NCBI GenBank assembly: GCA_003669555.1
Contig: QWOS01000023.1
Coordinates: forward strand, 1 to 35,230
Source of the DNA: Planctomycetota bacterium
GTDB taxonomy: Bacteria > Planctomycetota > Planctomycetia > Gemmatales > Gemmataceae
DNA length: 35,230 nucleotides
Direction of reading: 5' to 3'
Shown here one piece after another: positions 6,211-14,916 of this stretch (position 1 is its first letter; every line of letters starts with the position of its first letter). The notes beneath the pieces are model-generated. The model was not told the DNA's origin. It worked only from the letters and a program-made list of their open reading frames with translations, and searched no databases. The translations under genes were made by a program, and so were the position numbers.

Positions 6211-8942
6211 GGTTTCTCCCCACCTGGATTATCTCGGGACATTTCATCACCGGGTGTGATGGTATTGTCCTCCTCCTCTTCCTCAAGCACCGGACCTCCC
6301 GGCACCTTGCCGTGGACCTGGAAAGAAGCCGAGGCCAGCTCTCTTTCGCCATCCAGCAGCACAACGCTGTACTGGCCTGGCGCGACACGCAAGGTACCTT
6401 TTCCGGAGGTAAGGGATTTCAGGGCGGTGAGGTTCCAGCGGGCAGTCTGGAAACCGGCCCGCTGCTCCAGCTTCAGTTCGGCCAGCGGCAGGGCTTTGGC
6501 ATCACGCACCACCAGGCGCGCTTTATCCACGGGTTTTTTCCTGAAATGGACACTGAACCCCGCACCTGGCAGCAGATTGGCACCCTGAAAAAACTGGCCA
6601 GTGCGCAAGAGGTTCGGCCCGAAAATGGCACCCTGCTCCACCCGGCCGGGGCCATACAGCCAGGCATCCCGGGCCAATGCGGGCCCGGTCATCATACCCA
6701 CCGCGGAAATGTCGCAGATGTAGGCGCCCCGCCCATGGGTGGCAATCACCAATTCGCGCCAGACAGGCTGGATCACCAGATCGTGGACAGGCACGGTGGG
6801 CAATTTCCCCAGCTTCGCCCAGCTCTTGCCCGCATCGAGCGAAATCCGCACCCCCGCTTCGGTACCGGCATACAGCACGCTGGAGTTGGCCGGGTCTTCG
6901 CGCACCACATGTACCGGCTCTTCAGCCGGCAGTCCATCGAGCCGCTGCCAGTTGGCGCCAAACTCGCTGACACGATAAAGGTACGGTTCATGATCCTCCA
7001 GACGGTGACGACTGAAAGACACCAGGGCGGTGCCAGCCTGCCCCAGCGAGGGTTCAATGCAGGTGACCGACGCCCCCTCCAGCCTGGGCAGCTGGGCCGA
7101 CCAGTCGGTCCAGGTACGCCCGGCATCACGGCTTACGCAAACCCGGCCATCGTCCGCGCCAGTCCAGAGCACACCCGCCTGGGCGGGGGACTCGGCGATG
7201 GCTGTGAGCGTGTTTTGCTGGGCGGTACCATACGGGCCGGGACGCGTCATATCGGCGCTGATCCGTACCCAGGTATCGCCACGATCACCGGAGCGGTACA
7301 GATACTGGCTGCCGTAATAAAGTACCTTGGGATCGTGGGGAGAAAGGGCCAGCGGACTGTTCCAGTTAAAGCGAAGGGCTGGCTGGCCAAGGGTTCCGGC
7401 CGGCCTGATTTCCTTGCCTTCCCCCAGTTCCAGGTTATAACGCCTCAGCCCACCATACTGCGATTCACAGTAGAGCAGGTTATCGTTCTCGCGGTCGACC
7501 CGTGCCTGGAAGCCGTCAGACCCCATCACCCGGAACCAGTCGGCGGTGCCAAGGGCCTCGCCCCGCAGGTTGCGGCTGGCGCCACCCCAGGTGCCGTTGT
7601 CTTGCAGCCCACCGAAGATCCGGTAAGGACTTTTTCTGTCGGCGGCGATGGCGTAAAACTGCGCCAGCGGCAGGTTGTTTTTGTGTTCCCAGTTCTTGCC
7701 CATGTCGCGGGTTTCGTACAGGCCCCCGTCATTTCCCAGCAAGGCGTGACGGCTGTCGGCGGGGTCGACCCACAAGGCATGGTGGTCTACATGCACCAAA
7801 GGCGCCCCATTGGAGCGGAAGGTTTTACCGCCATCCTCGGAGAGGTGCAGCGGTATGCCAAGCACCCAGATCCGTTCGGGGTTGGATGGATCCACCCGCA
7901 CCTGCCCGAAATAGAACGGCCGTGGGCAAAGGGCATTGACCTTGCGCCAGGTGAGACCCCCGTCGCGTGAACGGAAAACGCCACCTGTCGCCGGGTCGCC
8001 ACCCGTCGCCGGAGGTTGGCCCGGCAGTTGCTTGCTGTCGGTTTTCTCCGTGGCCAGCACCGCATAGACTGTTTTTGGATCTTTCGCACAGAAATGAACC
8101 CCAACCCGGCCCATCGACACCACCACGCCCGGTAATCCATCTGTTAGCCTGCGCCAGGTATCGCCGCCATTTTCACTGAGGTACAAACCTGATTTTTTGC
8201 CCCACTGCACCTCCGGATTGCCCTGTGAAAAAGTGTCGCGGCGCACCTGCCAGGCGCAGGCGATAAGCCGGGTCGGGTCGGAGGGATCGGCGGCCAGGTC
8301 CACGCAGCCGGTGTTCTCGTCGAGGGCAAGCACCTGCTTCCAGGTGGCTCCGCCGTCTTGAGTGCGAAAAATACCCCGCTGGGCGGAGGGGCCCCAGAGT
8401 TTGCCCAAAACAGCCACATGGACAATTTTCTGGTTTTTGGGGTGGATGACAATCCGCCCCACCTGGCCAGCCTCGGGCAAATGGGGCCCTTTCCACGATT
8501 TGCCGCCATCGGTACTGGAAAATACCCCCGCACCCCGCGAGACACTATTGCGCGGGTTGGCCTCGCCCCCACCCACCCAGACCGTGTCGAAGCGCTCCGC
8601 CGCGCAAGCCACCGCCCCAAGCGAGGGGAGCGGCAGGGTGTCGGTGAGCGAAGCCCAGGTGGTGCCACCGTTATCGGTGCGCCACAAGCCACCCGTGGCG
8701 GTGGCCATGTAGAAGTGGGTTGGAGATTTGGTATCAACGGCCAAATCCACTACCCGCCCACCCATGTTGGCGGGACCCACCGACCGTAAAGCCAAGCGAT
8801 CCCAGGTGCCTTCCGGCGCGGCAAGGGTTGCCGATTCGCGTGGCACCGTTTGCAGGGCACCGGCGGGCCTTGCAAACGGTGCCTGCAAGGCCCAGAAAAG
8901 CAGGCCCGGAAAAAGGAGGGCGGACAGGCGACCAACGGTCAT
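6207..8942 (-). CDS. Exported BNR/Asp-box beta-propeller protein (sialidase/VPS10-like)
   Basis: A 911-residue protein with an N-terminal signal peptide (about residues 1-29) and at least nine Asp-box motifs of the S/T-x-D/N-x-G-x-T/S-W type, beginning at about residues 89, 143, 194 and 256 and continuing to about residue 720. This gives one or two beta-propellers of the kind annotated as 'glycosyl hydrolase, BNR repeat', photosystem II stability factor-like or sortilin/VPS10-like. The early G-P-A-N-M-G-G-R motif is typical of this large secreted family. The last roughly 180 residues are a different beta-rich domain. No sialidase catalytic Arg triad or Tyr could be assigned, so the enzyme label should not be taken literally. 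The start ATG overlaps the upstream small gene's stop (ATGA), and the end overlaps psd (GTGA). Confidence 0.85.
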   Translation of the reverse strand: MTVGRLSALLFPGLLFWALQAPFARPAGALQTVPRESATLAAPEGTWDRLALRSVGPANMGGRVVDLAVDTKSPTHFYMATATGGLWRTDNGGTTWASLTDTLPLPSLGAVACAAERFDTVWVGGGEANPRNSVSRGAGVFSSTDGGKSWKGPHLPEAGQVGRIVIHPKNQKIVHVAVLGKLWGPSAQRGIFRTQDGGATWKQVLALDENTGCVDLAADPSDPTRLIACAWQVRRDTFSQGNPEVQWGKKSGLYLSENGGDTWRRLTDGLPGVVVSMGRVGVHFCAKDPKTVYAVLATEKTDSKQLPGQPPATGGDPATGGVFRSRDGGLTWRKVNALCPRPFYFGQVRVDPSNPERIWVLGIPLHLSEDGGKTFRSNGAPLVHVDHHALWVDPADSRHALLGNDGGLYETRDMGKNWEHKNNLPLAQFYAIAADRKSPYRIFGGLQDNGTWGGASRNLRGEALGTADWFRVMGSDGFQARVDRENDNLLYCESQYGGLRRYNLELGEGKEIRPAGTLGQPALRFNWNSPLALSPHDPKVLYYGSQYLYRSGDRGDTWVRISADMTRPGPYGTAQQNTLTAIAESPAQAGVLWTGADDGRVCVSRDAGRTWTDWSAQLPRLEGASVTCIEPSLGQAGTALVSFSRHRLEDHEPYLYRVSEFGANWQRLDGLPAEEPVHVVREDPANSSVLYAGTEAGVRISLDAGKSWAKLGKLPTVPVHDLVIQPVWRELVIATHGRGAYICDISAVGMMTGPALARDAWLYGPGRVEQGAIFGPNLLRTGQFFQGANLLPGAGFSVHFRKKPVDKARLVVRDAKALPLAELKLEQRAGFQTARWNLTALKSLTSGKGTLRVAPGQYSVVLLDGERELASASFQVHGKVPGGPVLEEEEEDNTITPGDEMSRDNPGGEKP

Positions 8943-9139
8943 TGACCGATTTCCCGGAGCAACTGCTTGGCGAGTTTGAAAGCGTTTTTCAGGCTTTGCA
9001 CCCGCACTTCCAGCTGACCTTCGGTGAGAAATTTGCCCGGTTCGGCGCGCGGTAGTCCGGCGATTTCCGAGGTGATTGGCAATAATCGCAGGAATTCCTG
9101 CATTTTCTGCTGGGCTATCTGGTTGGGATCGCTGCTCAT
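8939..9139 (-). CDS. Small conserved-looking protein heading the BNR-psd operon
   Basis: A 66-residue hydrophilic, helix-rich protein starting at ATG 9139 with M-S-S-D-P-N-Q and ending in K-Q-L-L-R-E-I-G-Q. No signal peptide, membrane segment or cysteine. Upstream in-frame codons extend to 9310 but read through unlikely sequence. The stop overlaps the BNR-repeat gene start as ATGA, strong evidence that it is translated and coupled. I recall similar short proteins in planctomycete genomes but cannot name a family. No clear Shine-Dalgarno sequence precedes ATG 9139; ATG 9199 (86 residues) is an alternative start. Confidence 0.65.
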   Translation of the reverse strand: MSSDPNQIAQQKMQEFLRLLPITSEIAGLPRAEPGKFLTEGQLEVRVQSLKNAFKLAKQLLREIGQ

Positions 9140-9353
9140 CTGGGTAGGCCTTTTTTCCGGGTGGCGGGATGGGAACCAGTCTCGGACACTGACGGTCATC
9201 AGGCTACCATGACGACAAATCGTTGGCACGGCACCTGATGACCCAAACGCAAGATCAGCATCCCTGTTCGTTTTAGTTATAAGGAAATGACACGCCACGG
9301 CGGCAGGCAAACGCCATTGCCCTTAGTTTTGCAATGATCCCTGAGGTCACGCC

Positions 9354-10058
9354 ATGGAACTCACTGTTCCCCGTCTGGTACGCCAGGCGTTCAGCCAACT
9401 GAATAAAAACTACCATTCCAACCTGTCAAAAGCTCCGGTAGGCCTTCTGGAGCATCATTCTCGAGCCAATTCATTGCACTTGCCCCCCGAACTGGCCTGG
9501 AGTGCCGCCACAGAGGCCTTGCCTGCCAGCCATCGCAGCCAGTTGCCAGCGCCGACAGGGTGGGCCCTGTGGCTGGAAAATCTGCCGGGTACCGGCTGGC
9601 CTATCCATGCCCTGGGTGAATTCCCGCAACGCCTGGTGATCGATGCCCTCCTGCAGGCTCCCTGGTTGCCAGAAACCGTGGGTGCGGCGGGTACCAGTTT
9701 GCCTGTTGTAGCTGGCAATGCTCCGGCACAAAGGCTCCTGCGAGGAGCCCTGCTGCGTCAGGCAGGCAGGCTACCCGAGGCCGCCGAACAGCTGGCTGAA
9801 CCAGTCCCAGCCGATTGGCAGGCTTGTCAGATCAATGAACAAGCCGCCCTGGCCTGGTATCAGGGGGATCTGCCCGGCGCCGAGCGCCTCTGGCTGCAGG
9901 CCGGCCCGCAAGCTGGTGCGCTCTACAACCTGGGTCTGGTCAGCCAGGCAAAGGGAGATTCCACCCAGGCCCGTTCCTTCTTCGCTGCAGCCGCAGACGC
10001 CTGGCCCGAGTCGAGTGCCTGGCACCATACCGCCCTGGTCTGCCAACTGCTGGCCTGA
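9354..10058 (+). CDS. TPR-like hypothetical protein
   Basis: A 234-residue soluble protein of unknown function. The C-terminal half has the helix-turn-helix pattern of degenerate tetratricopeptide repeats (about residues 124-148, 160-185 and 188-216, with A-x-x-x-x-x-G-D/R-x-x-x-A spacing), suggesting a protein-protein interaction scaffold. The N-terminal half (residues 1-120) matches nothing I know. The start ATG at 9354 has GAGG seven bases upstream. A possible -10 element TATAAG (9278-9283) lies 70 bases before the start, with only a poor -35. It is divergent from the psd operon. A 19-base stretch around its stop codon recurs at 28532-28550. Confidence 0.7.
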   Translation: MELTVPRLVRQAFSQLNKNYHSNLSKAPVGLLEHHSRANSLHLPPELAWSAATEALPASHRSQLPAPTGWALWLENLPGTGWPIHALGEFPQRLVIDALLQAPWLPETVGAAGTSLPVVAGNAPAQRLLRGALLRQAGRLPEAAEQLAEPVPADWQACQINEQAALAWYQGDLPGAERLWLQAGPQAGALYNLGLVSQAKGDSTQARSFFAAAADAWPESSAWHHTALVCQLLA

Positions 10059-10066
10059 AACCTGGG
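10048..10066 (+). repeat. 19-nt exact repeat, copy 1
   Basis: TGCTGGCCTGAAACCTGGG at 10048-10066 spans the stop codon of the TPR-like gene and is identical to 28532-28550. Two exact copies of this length are unlikely by chance in 35 kb, though GC bias makes it less improbable. No function is known. Confidence 0.45.
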
Positions 10067-10198
10067 TGTATTCGTTTTCCGTGCTGTTTATGGCTGACAT
10101 GCTGGGAAAATCTCTCGCCAAACATCGCAGACCACCTATCCGCTCCAAGACAACAAGCTTTAACCGGCACCACTACGGGTGTGCCTGGAAAACTCTCC

Positions 10199-10227
10199 TT
10201 GTCATGGGCCCTGCCGACCGATTAGAT
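10199..10227 (+). promoter_or_regulatory. Candidate sigma70-type promoter of rpmG
   Basis: TTGTCA (10199-10204, five of six to the -35 consensus) is followed after 17 bases by TTAGAT (10222-10227, three of six to the -10). The predicted transcript would start near 10234, giving a leader of about 30 bases that includes the AGGGAGAG ribosome binding site before ATG 10264. Spacing is ideal but the -10 is weak. Housekeeping promoters of planctomycetes are poorly characterised, so this is tentative. Confidence 0.35.
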
Positions 10228-10263
10228 GGATAGTTTAGGAAATCATCAGGGAGAGTTTCACCG

Positions 10264-10434
10264 ATGGCCAGTAAGAAGGGCGAAGCGCGCCACTATATCA
10301 AGCTGCAAAGCACCGAGAGTGCGTACTTCTACACCACCGAAAAAAATCGCAACAACACCAAAGACCGCATCCAGCGCAAAAAGTACGACCCCACCCTGCG
10401 GAAAAATGTGCTCTTCAAGGAAGAGAAGCTTTGA
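10264..10434 (+). CDS. rpmG: Ribosomal protein bL33
   Basis: A 56-residue basic protein of the large ribosomal subunit. It is recognised from the L33 signature: a K-L-Q-S-T-E-S region, Y-F-Y-T-T-E-K-N-R-N-N-T near residues 21-32, and the conserved end K-Y-D-P-T-L-R-K-N-V-L-F-K-E. It contains no cysteine, so it is the C-minus form without a zinc ribbon. The start ATG is preceded by AGGGAGAG (about 9 bases). The gene appears monocistronic: promoter candidate at 10199-10227 and a strong terminator at 10483-10510. Confidence 0.95.
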   Translation: MASKKGEARHYIKLQSTESAYFYTTEKNRNNTKDRIQRKKYDPTLRKNVLFKEEKL

Positions 10435-10482
10435 TCCAAGGCTTATCCAAATGACTTGCCTACATTGTTTTCAACCACAATG

Positions 10483-10510
10483 GCCCGGGTTTTCCCGGGC
10501 TGTTTTGTTT
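10483..10510 (+). terminator. Rho-independent terminator of rpmG
   Basis: A perfect 7-bp stem GCCCGGG/CCCGGGC (10483-10489, 10494-10500) with a TTTT loop is followed by the T-rich run TGTTTTGTTT (10501-10510). It lies 49 bases after the rpmG stop and just before the stop of the convergent CobW-type gene. Confidence 0.85.
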
Positions 10511-10525
10511 GCCGGGCTGAATCAT

Positions 10526-11539
10526 TCAGGCCAGGCAGGCGAGTAGTTCCACTTCCACAGCCTGCCAGTCAACCGGCTGGCTGGCAAACACCTCCAGACG
10601 GCTGTCGCGGCGGTGACAATTCTCACGCAGGTCCATCCCCCCGGCAGAGCGATTGATGCTGATCCAGTCGTCCGTGGTATGAAACACCCCCTTCAGGCGG
10701 CTCCATCGACTCTGGCCCAGCAGCTGCATCAGGGCTTCCTCCCGGAAGCAATCGGCGGCAGCAAATACCCAGCCGCACGCCCATAAGCCCTCGGCTGGCA
10801 GGCTCTCACGCCGTACCGGTTGACCTGGCAGGGGGTCCAATACCATCGGGTGAGGATGGGCCAGTTGTCTGGCCCCGGGAGCCACAGGGACCTGGCCAAG
10901 CTGGACGGGCCCCTTTTGCGCCGCCAGGTCCAGCCAGGCAGGGTCGATCCGTCCGCGCTCGATGGCCGCCACATGGACCTTGGGCGGGAACAGGCCAGTG
11001 GCCCAGCAGCCAAATTCGTCCACTTCGCCGGGCCGGGCCCGGTCGGTCTGGTTGAGAAGCAGCACATCGCTCAGCTCCACCTGCTGGCAGAAAATGAAAT
11101 TTTCGTCCACCATTCCTGGACTTCGCAGGTCAGACGGAGTCACCAGGCCAATGGTGGCCCTGGGCTCCAGGCGGTCGGCATGGTCGCGCCGCAGCAGGTC
11201 AAGAATACCGGCGGGGTGACCAAGCCCCGAAGTTTCGATCAACAGCCGGTCCACCTTCCGCCCGCTCAGGAGCAGGTGCAGCACCACCGGCAGGTTCATC
11301 GTTGTGGTACAGCAAAAGCAGCCGCCACCCACCTCCTGAATCGCCAGATCGTCGGGTGAATCCCCCTCGATCAGGGCCTGATCGATACCCACATCGCCAA
11401 ACTCGTTGACCAGCACCGCCCACTGCTCGCCCGCCGGTTTGGCGGAGAGCAGGTGGAGGATGGCAGTGGTTTTGCCGGACCCCAAAAACCCGGTCAGCAG
11501 GTTGGTGGGGATGGGCTTGGCGGGAACAGGGTTGGGCAC
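10526..11539 (-). CDS. CobW/COG0523-family GTPase, metal chaperone-like
   Basis: G3E-family P-loop GTPase: Walker A G17-F-L-G-S-G-K-T-T and the C75-F-C-C metal-binding motif typical of COG0523 proteins (ZNG1, YjiA, YciC, CobW), with N-Q-T-D in place of the usual N-K-x-D base-specificity box. The C-terminal third is the CobW_C domain. Such proteins use GTP to deliver Zn, Co or Fe to target proteins. The start is uncertain: GTG 11539 gives a compact N-terminus right before the P-loop and lies just past the stop of the upstream NHL gene; ATG 11602 would add 21 residues and overlap that gene by 46 bp. Neither has a clear ribosome binding site. Closely linked, same-strand, to the NHL gene. The client metalloprotein is unknown; the copper amine oxidase upstream is tempting but unproven. 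Confidence 0.88.
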   Translation of the reverse strand: MPNPVPAKPIPTNLLTGFLGSGKTTAILHLLSAKPAGEQWAVLVNEFGDVGIDQALIEGDSPDDLAIQEVGGGCFCCTTTMNLPVVLHLLLSGRKVDRLLIETSGLGHPAGILDLLRRDHADRLEPRATIGLVTPSDLRSPGMVDENFIFCQQVELSDVLLLNQTDRARPGEVDEFGCWATGLFPPKVHVAAIERGRIDPAWLDLAAQKGPVQLGQVPVAPGARQLAHPHPMVLDPLPGQPVRRESLPAEGLWACGWVFAAADCFREEALMQLLGQSRWSRLKGVFHTTDDWISINRSAGGMDLRENCHRRDSRLEVFASQPVDWQAVEVELLACLA

Positions 11540-11556
11540 GGAATCACTTGGAATTG

Positions 11557-12633
11557 TCAGGAAATCGGGCTGAACTTGCGGACCCGGCCATGAGGCAACC
11601 ATTCCAGGACAAAAAGGTTGCCCTTGCTGTCGAGTGTCAGAGCATGCGGCTTGGAGAACATGCCTTGATGTTCCTTGAGATCGTCATCGCCCAGCCCTTC
11701 TCCATCACCCAGGCGAGATACCAGCTTGTCGTTTTCATCGAGAACGCTCACCCGGGCCCCCAGTTCAGGCACATAAAGGCGGCCGCCCTGCTGATAGAGG
11801 CAGCAAGGCATGCGGAACCCTTCAATCGTGCGTTTGTATTCCAGCTCGGGGGAAAACACTTCCAGCCGGCCATTGGCCCGGTCGGCGATATACACCTCGG
11901 GGTCCTTCCGCAGAGTGCTGACCCAGACGCCATGACAGGTGCTGAATTTGCCATGCTCCTTGCCAGGTCCGCCGATGGTGGCCAGTTTTTTGAAATCCTT
12001 GCTGAAGCGGTACACTTTCTGGCTACCGTACCCGTCAACAATGTAGATATCGCCGTTGGGGGCCACGGCCACATCGGTGGGGTTGGTCAGGTCAAGTTTC
12101 TGGGTGGTGGCAGAGTCTTCGGCCACATTGCCCAGGGTGTACAGCACCTTGCCTTGCATATCGGTTTTGTACACACGGGCGCCTGTGCGTTTATCACCCT
12201 GCTTGGCAACATTCTCGGTCCAGTACAGGAAATCAGTGCCACCCTCGTTGCTCAGATACAGTCCGTGAGCGGTGGCGGAGACTTGCCCGGTGGTATCGTA
12301 GCCAATTTTGGTGGCGAAATCCTTGGCCCAGGTTTCGACCAGCTTGCCGGTTTTGTCAAAAATAGCAACGCAAGGGTCATTTGACCGGCTGGTGACAATG
12401 ACCCGGTCTTGCGAATCGACCACAATGGCGCAACCCAGGCCATATTTCTTCCCCGCCGGCAGCTTGCCCCAGGCGTTGTCGAGGCGGAACCGGCAGGAAC
12501 CCTCACCCAGCACCGTTTCTTCGGCCTCCCGGGCGCTGGACAGCCCACCCAAGCCAACCGTGGCAGCCATTGCGCCAGCGGCCGCCAAAAAATCACGACG
12601 GTTGCGGCGCACCGGATAAAGATATTCGGACAT
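11557..12633 (-). CDS. Tat-exported NHL-repeat (six-bladed beta-propeller) protein
   Basis: A 358-residue protein with a twin-arginine signal (N-R-R-D-F-L-A-A-A at about 11-19, then a hydrophobic stretch) and repeated NHL-type strands (P-T-D-V-A-V-A-P-N-G-D-I-Y-I-V-D-G-Y and similar), as in peptidylglycine alpha-amidating monooxygenase-like propellers. Export in folded form suggests a cofactor or metal. No catalytic residues were identified; binding or lyase roles are both possible. AGGGGAAC lies about 7 bases before ATG 12633 and supports the start. Followed directly by the CobW-type GTPase. Confidence 0.82.
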   Translation of the reverse strand: MSEYLYPVRRNRRDFLAAAGAMAATVGLGGLSSAREAEETVLGEGSCRFRLDNAWGKLPAGKKYGLGCAIVVDSQDRVIVTSRSNDPCVAIFDKTGKLVETWAKDFATKIGYDTTGQVSATAHGLYLSNEGGTDFLYWTENVAKQGDKRTGARVYKTDMQGKVLYTLGNVAEDSATTQKLDLTNPTDVAVAPNGDIYIVDGYGSQKVYRFSKDFKKLATIGGPGKEHGKFSTCHGVWVSTLRKDPEVYIADRANGRLEVFSPELEYKRTIEGFRMPCCLYQQGGRLYVPELGARVSVLDENDKLVSRLGDGEGLGDDDLKEHQGMFSKPHALTLDSKGNLFVLEWLPHGRVRKFSPIS

Positions 12634-12908
12634 ATTTTCGTTCCCCTATTTGGTTGGGTTGGCCGCTGACTCATTCATTCGCCGCCAGGCGGTGATGGAG
12701 CCAGCATCAATGCCCCGGCAAACACCGGTTGTGCCAAAACCCTAAAAACCCATCACTCTCTTGTACTCTTGCGGGGCCGGTTGCGCCAGCATGGGTTTGA
12801 AATCCTGGACAGGGCATGGGTTGAACCAGCCGGAGGCCAGCCAGCGTGATGGAACATCTGCGATAACCCGGGCCATTCCCATGCCAATCCTGACCCGCAA
12901 AAGCACAC

Positions 12909-14876
12909 TCAGTGGCAGCAATCTCCCGCCGCTTCCTTCTTTTTAGCTTTTTGGGAGGGAGGGACATCGTTGGCGGGGTTGATTGCGAAAAAACCGTTGG
13001 GTTTCAGGGTGAAGCCAATGTAAGCCGTTGGCATGACCGGGCAATCCTCGGGCCGGGGGATATGGGTATGGCCAAAGGTGTACCAGAAGACTATATCGCT
13101 GTTTTCAATCGGCCTGTCCGCCGCGGTCCAGCGTTTCAGACCGTCCCCACCCTGGCTCTGGTTGGGGTAATCCCCGGCACCATACTTTTCGTCCGGGCAA
13201 TAGGGGGTCACCCAGACATGGTGATCGACAAAGCCGGCCCGCTTGCGCCACCAGGCGTTGGGCGAGGCAAACGGGTACGAGTTGTCGCCTGGCAAAAACT
13301 TGTACCCGACCGGTTCACCCAAGCGGTTGAGCACCCCGGGATTGACAATCTTCCAGGTTCGTGCGGTCTCGAGGTTAAGACTTCCCATGGCCTCTTTTTC
13401 CGACCGCAAAACAGTTGCCTTGGACTGGAAGGCATTCCCAAAGGGGTTGTCCGCATCGACCGGGTCGGCCACCACATCGAGGCGATGGACCGAATTGGCA
13501 ACTCCGTCGAGGTCGAAATCCAGTCGCATGTTGAAGAAATGCTGATGATTTGGCGCATAGAGCATCGGGGCGACCAGGGCCCCATATTTCGGTTTTTCAC
13601 CGGGCTGGAAAGCGCCAAGCGACAGGATGCCGGTGAGCTTGACCTCGAACTGGATGGTCCCATCCTGATAGAGGTACCAGAAAAAGCCGTACTCATAATT
13701 TTCTACTGTCGAGATAGAAGAAACCACCAGGCGGCGGGAACGCCGCACCTCGGGGTTGTCGGGCAGTCGCCTGTCGGTGTGCTTCCAGAGGATGCCATAA
13801 TCCTCCTCGTGCATGCAGATCGCATTCTTGATAGTCAGCGGGCCACCCCGACTGTCGCAGAGGTGCGCGTCGAAGTAACGGATCAGCCCCAGGCAATCGC
13901 AGCCCAGTTCCAGGCTATTGGCACACATTCCCATGCCGTATTCGCCGACATCGAAGGCGTTTTTCCGCCTTTGGGTGGGGCCTGGATCGCCGTAGGGAAC
14001 AACCATCTCCGTCAGGGATCCACGATAGAGGATAGACCGCTCTTGCTCCCCATCCTGATAACGCAAATGGTGCAGGGTCAGGCCTTCCCTGGCGTTGAAA
14101 CCAATCACAAATTTCCATTTCTGCCAACTGACCTGATAACCATCCACCTCAAAGCCTGGCCCCTCCGGCTGGTTGATCTCCAAAGGCTTGATATCAGCGC
14201 GCAGGGTGCCAACCCGCGCCGGCGAATAGTTCATCGACTCGGGTGGCAGGGGCCATTTGCCATGCTGTTCAACCCGAATCACCTCCATGCGGTTCAGATC
14301 GACCACCGGCCTGATCCCTTCGATGGGCCGGACATATCCGTTGTCGGTGGGGTCGGCGCGCAGGAAGCAGAGCGGCCTGGCCAACCGGAGGGAACTGTCC
14401 TCGGCGTCGCCGTAATTACCGGCGCTCCAGATATCGACCATCACCAGGCTGGTGTCGTCAACGCCGGTGTGCTCCAGTAGGGCGGCCTTGAAAAGCGGGC
14501 TGGCGATCACAGCCTGCTCGCATTCGGTCTGCTCGTCGATGGTCATGGTTGGCTGAACGCCCGGCACCTGCTTCCATGTGGTTATCCGCTCTTCCGTAAG
14601 GGAAAGGGTCGCCTCGTGGCAGGTATTGGTGGCATTGTCAAACAGGACGACGAATGCCCCGCGGGAGAGCGAAGCGGGCGCGCCCGCATGCACCGCGGCT
14701 TTGGCTGGTTCGGCCAGGGCCACGGAAATAAACCGGGTGGTGGGTGTCACTTTGCCCGCCGACTTCAGCAGATCGACGGCGGTCCGCACCTCGTGGGAGG
14801 TCAAGGGCTCGAGCGGATGGCCAACCCGCGGGCCGGTATTCAACTGGGGAAGGTTGAGCGGTGTGAAGGTGGTCAT
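12909..14876 (-). CDS. Copper-containing primary amine oxidase (TPQ enzyme)
   Basis: Oxidises R-CH2-NH2 to the aldehyde, ammonia and H2O2 with topaquinone and Cu(II). The 655-residue length fits bacterial enzymes such as the Arthrobacter amine oxidases. Visible active-site elements: catalytic base D309 in A-F-D-V-G-E-Y-G-M-G; the TPQ precursor Y394 in T-V-E-N-Y-E-Y; copper ligands H444 and H446 (N-H-Q-H) and H605 in T-H-I-P-R-P-E-D. No signal peptide, so it is probably cytoplasmic, like the actinobacterial enzymes. The start ATG 14876 has GAGG upstream; a TTG at 14879 is less likely. The C-terminus ends in D-C-C-H, a possible metal-binding tail. It follows the amine permease by 40 bp, pointing to one transcript for amine import and oxidation. 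Confidence 0.95.
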   Translation of the reverse strand: MTTFTPLNLPQLNTGPRVGHPLEPLTSHEVRTAVDLLKSAGKVTPTTRFISVALAEPAKAAVHAGAPASLSRGAFVVLFDNATNTCHEATLSLTEERITTWKQVPGVQPTMTIDEQTECEQAVIASPLFKAALLEHTGVDDTSLVMVDIWSAGNYGDAEDSSLRLARPLCFLRADPTDNGYVRPIEGIRPVVDLNRMEVIRVEQHGKWPLPPESMNYSPARVGTLRADIKPLEINQPEGPGFEVDGYQVSWQKWKFVIGFNAREGLTLHHLRYQDGEQERSILYRGSLTEMVVPYGDPGPTQRRKNAFDVGEYGMGMCANSLELGCDCLGLIRYFDAHLCDSRGGPLTIKNAICMHEEDYGILWKHTDRRLPDNPEVRRSRRLVVSSISTVENYEYGFFWYLYQDGTIQFEVKLTGILSLGAFQPGEKPKYGALVAPMLYAPNHQHFFNMRLDFDLDGVANSVHRLDVVADPVDADNPFGNAFQSKATVLRSEKEAMGSLNLETARTWKIVNPGVLNRLGEPVGYKFLPGDNSYPFASPNAWWRKRAGFVDHHVWVTPYCPDEKYGAGDYPNQSQGGDGLKRWTAADRPIENSDIVFWYTFGHTHIPRPEDCPVMPTAYIGFTLKPNGFFAINPANDVPPSQKAKKKEAAGDCCH

Positions 14877-14916
14877 CAAAACCTCGGATAATTAAAAGGA
14901 GTAGGTGCGCAACCAC

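Noticed and set aside
6150..7970. 606-codon plus-strand open frame opposite the BNR-repeat gene
   Set aside because: It is a GC-rich shadow frame; the minus strand has a signal peptide, nine Asp-boxes and coupled neighbours.
12912..14480. 522-codon plus-strand open frame opposite the amine oxidase
   Set aside because: Shadow of the copper amine oxidase, whose active-site motifs are all on the minus strand.
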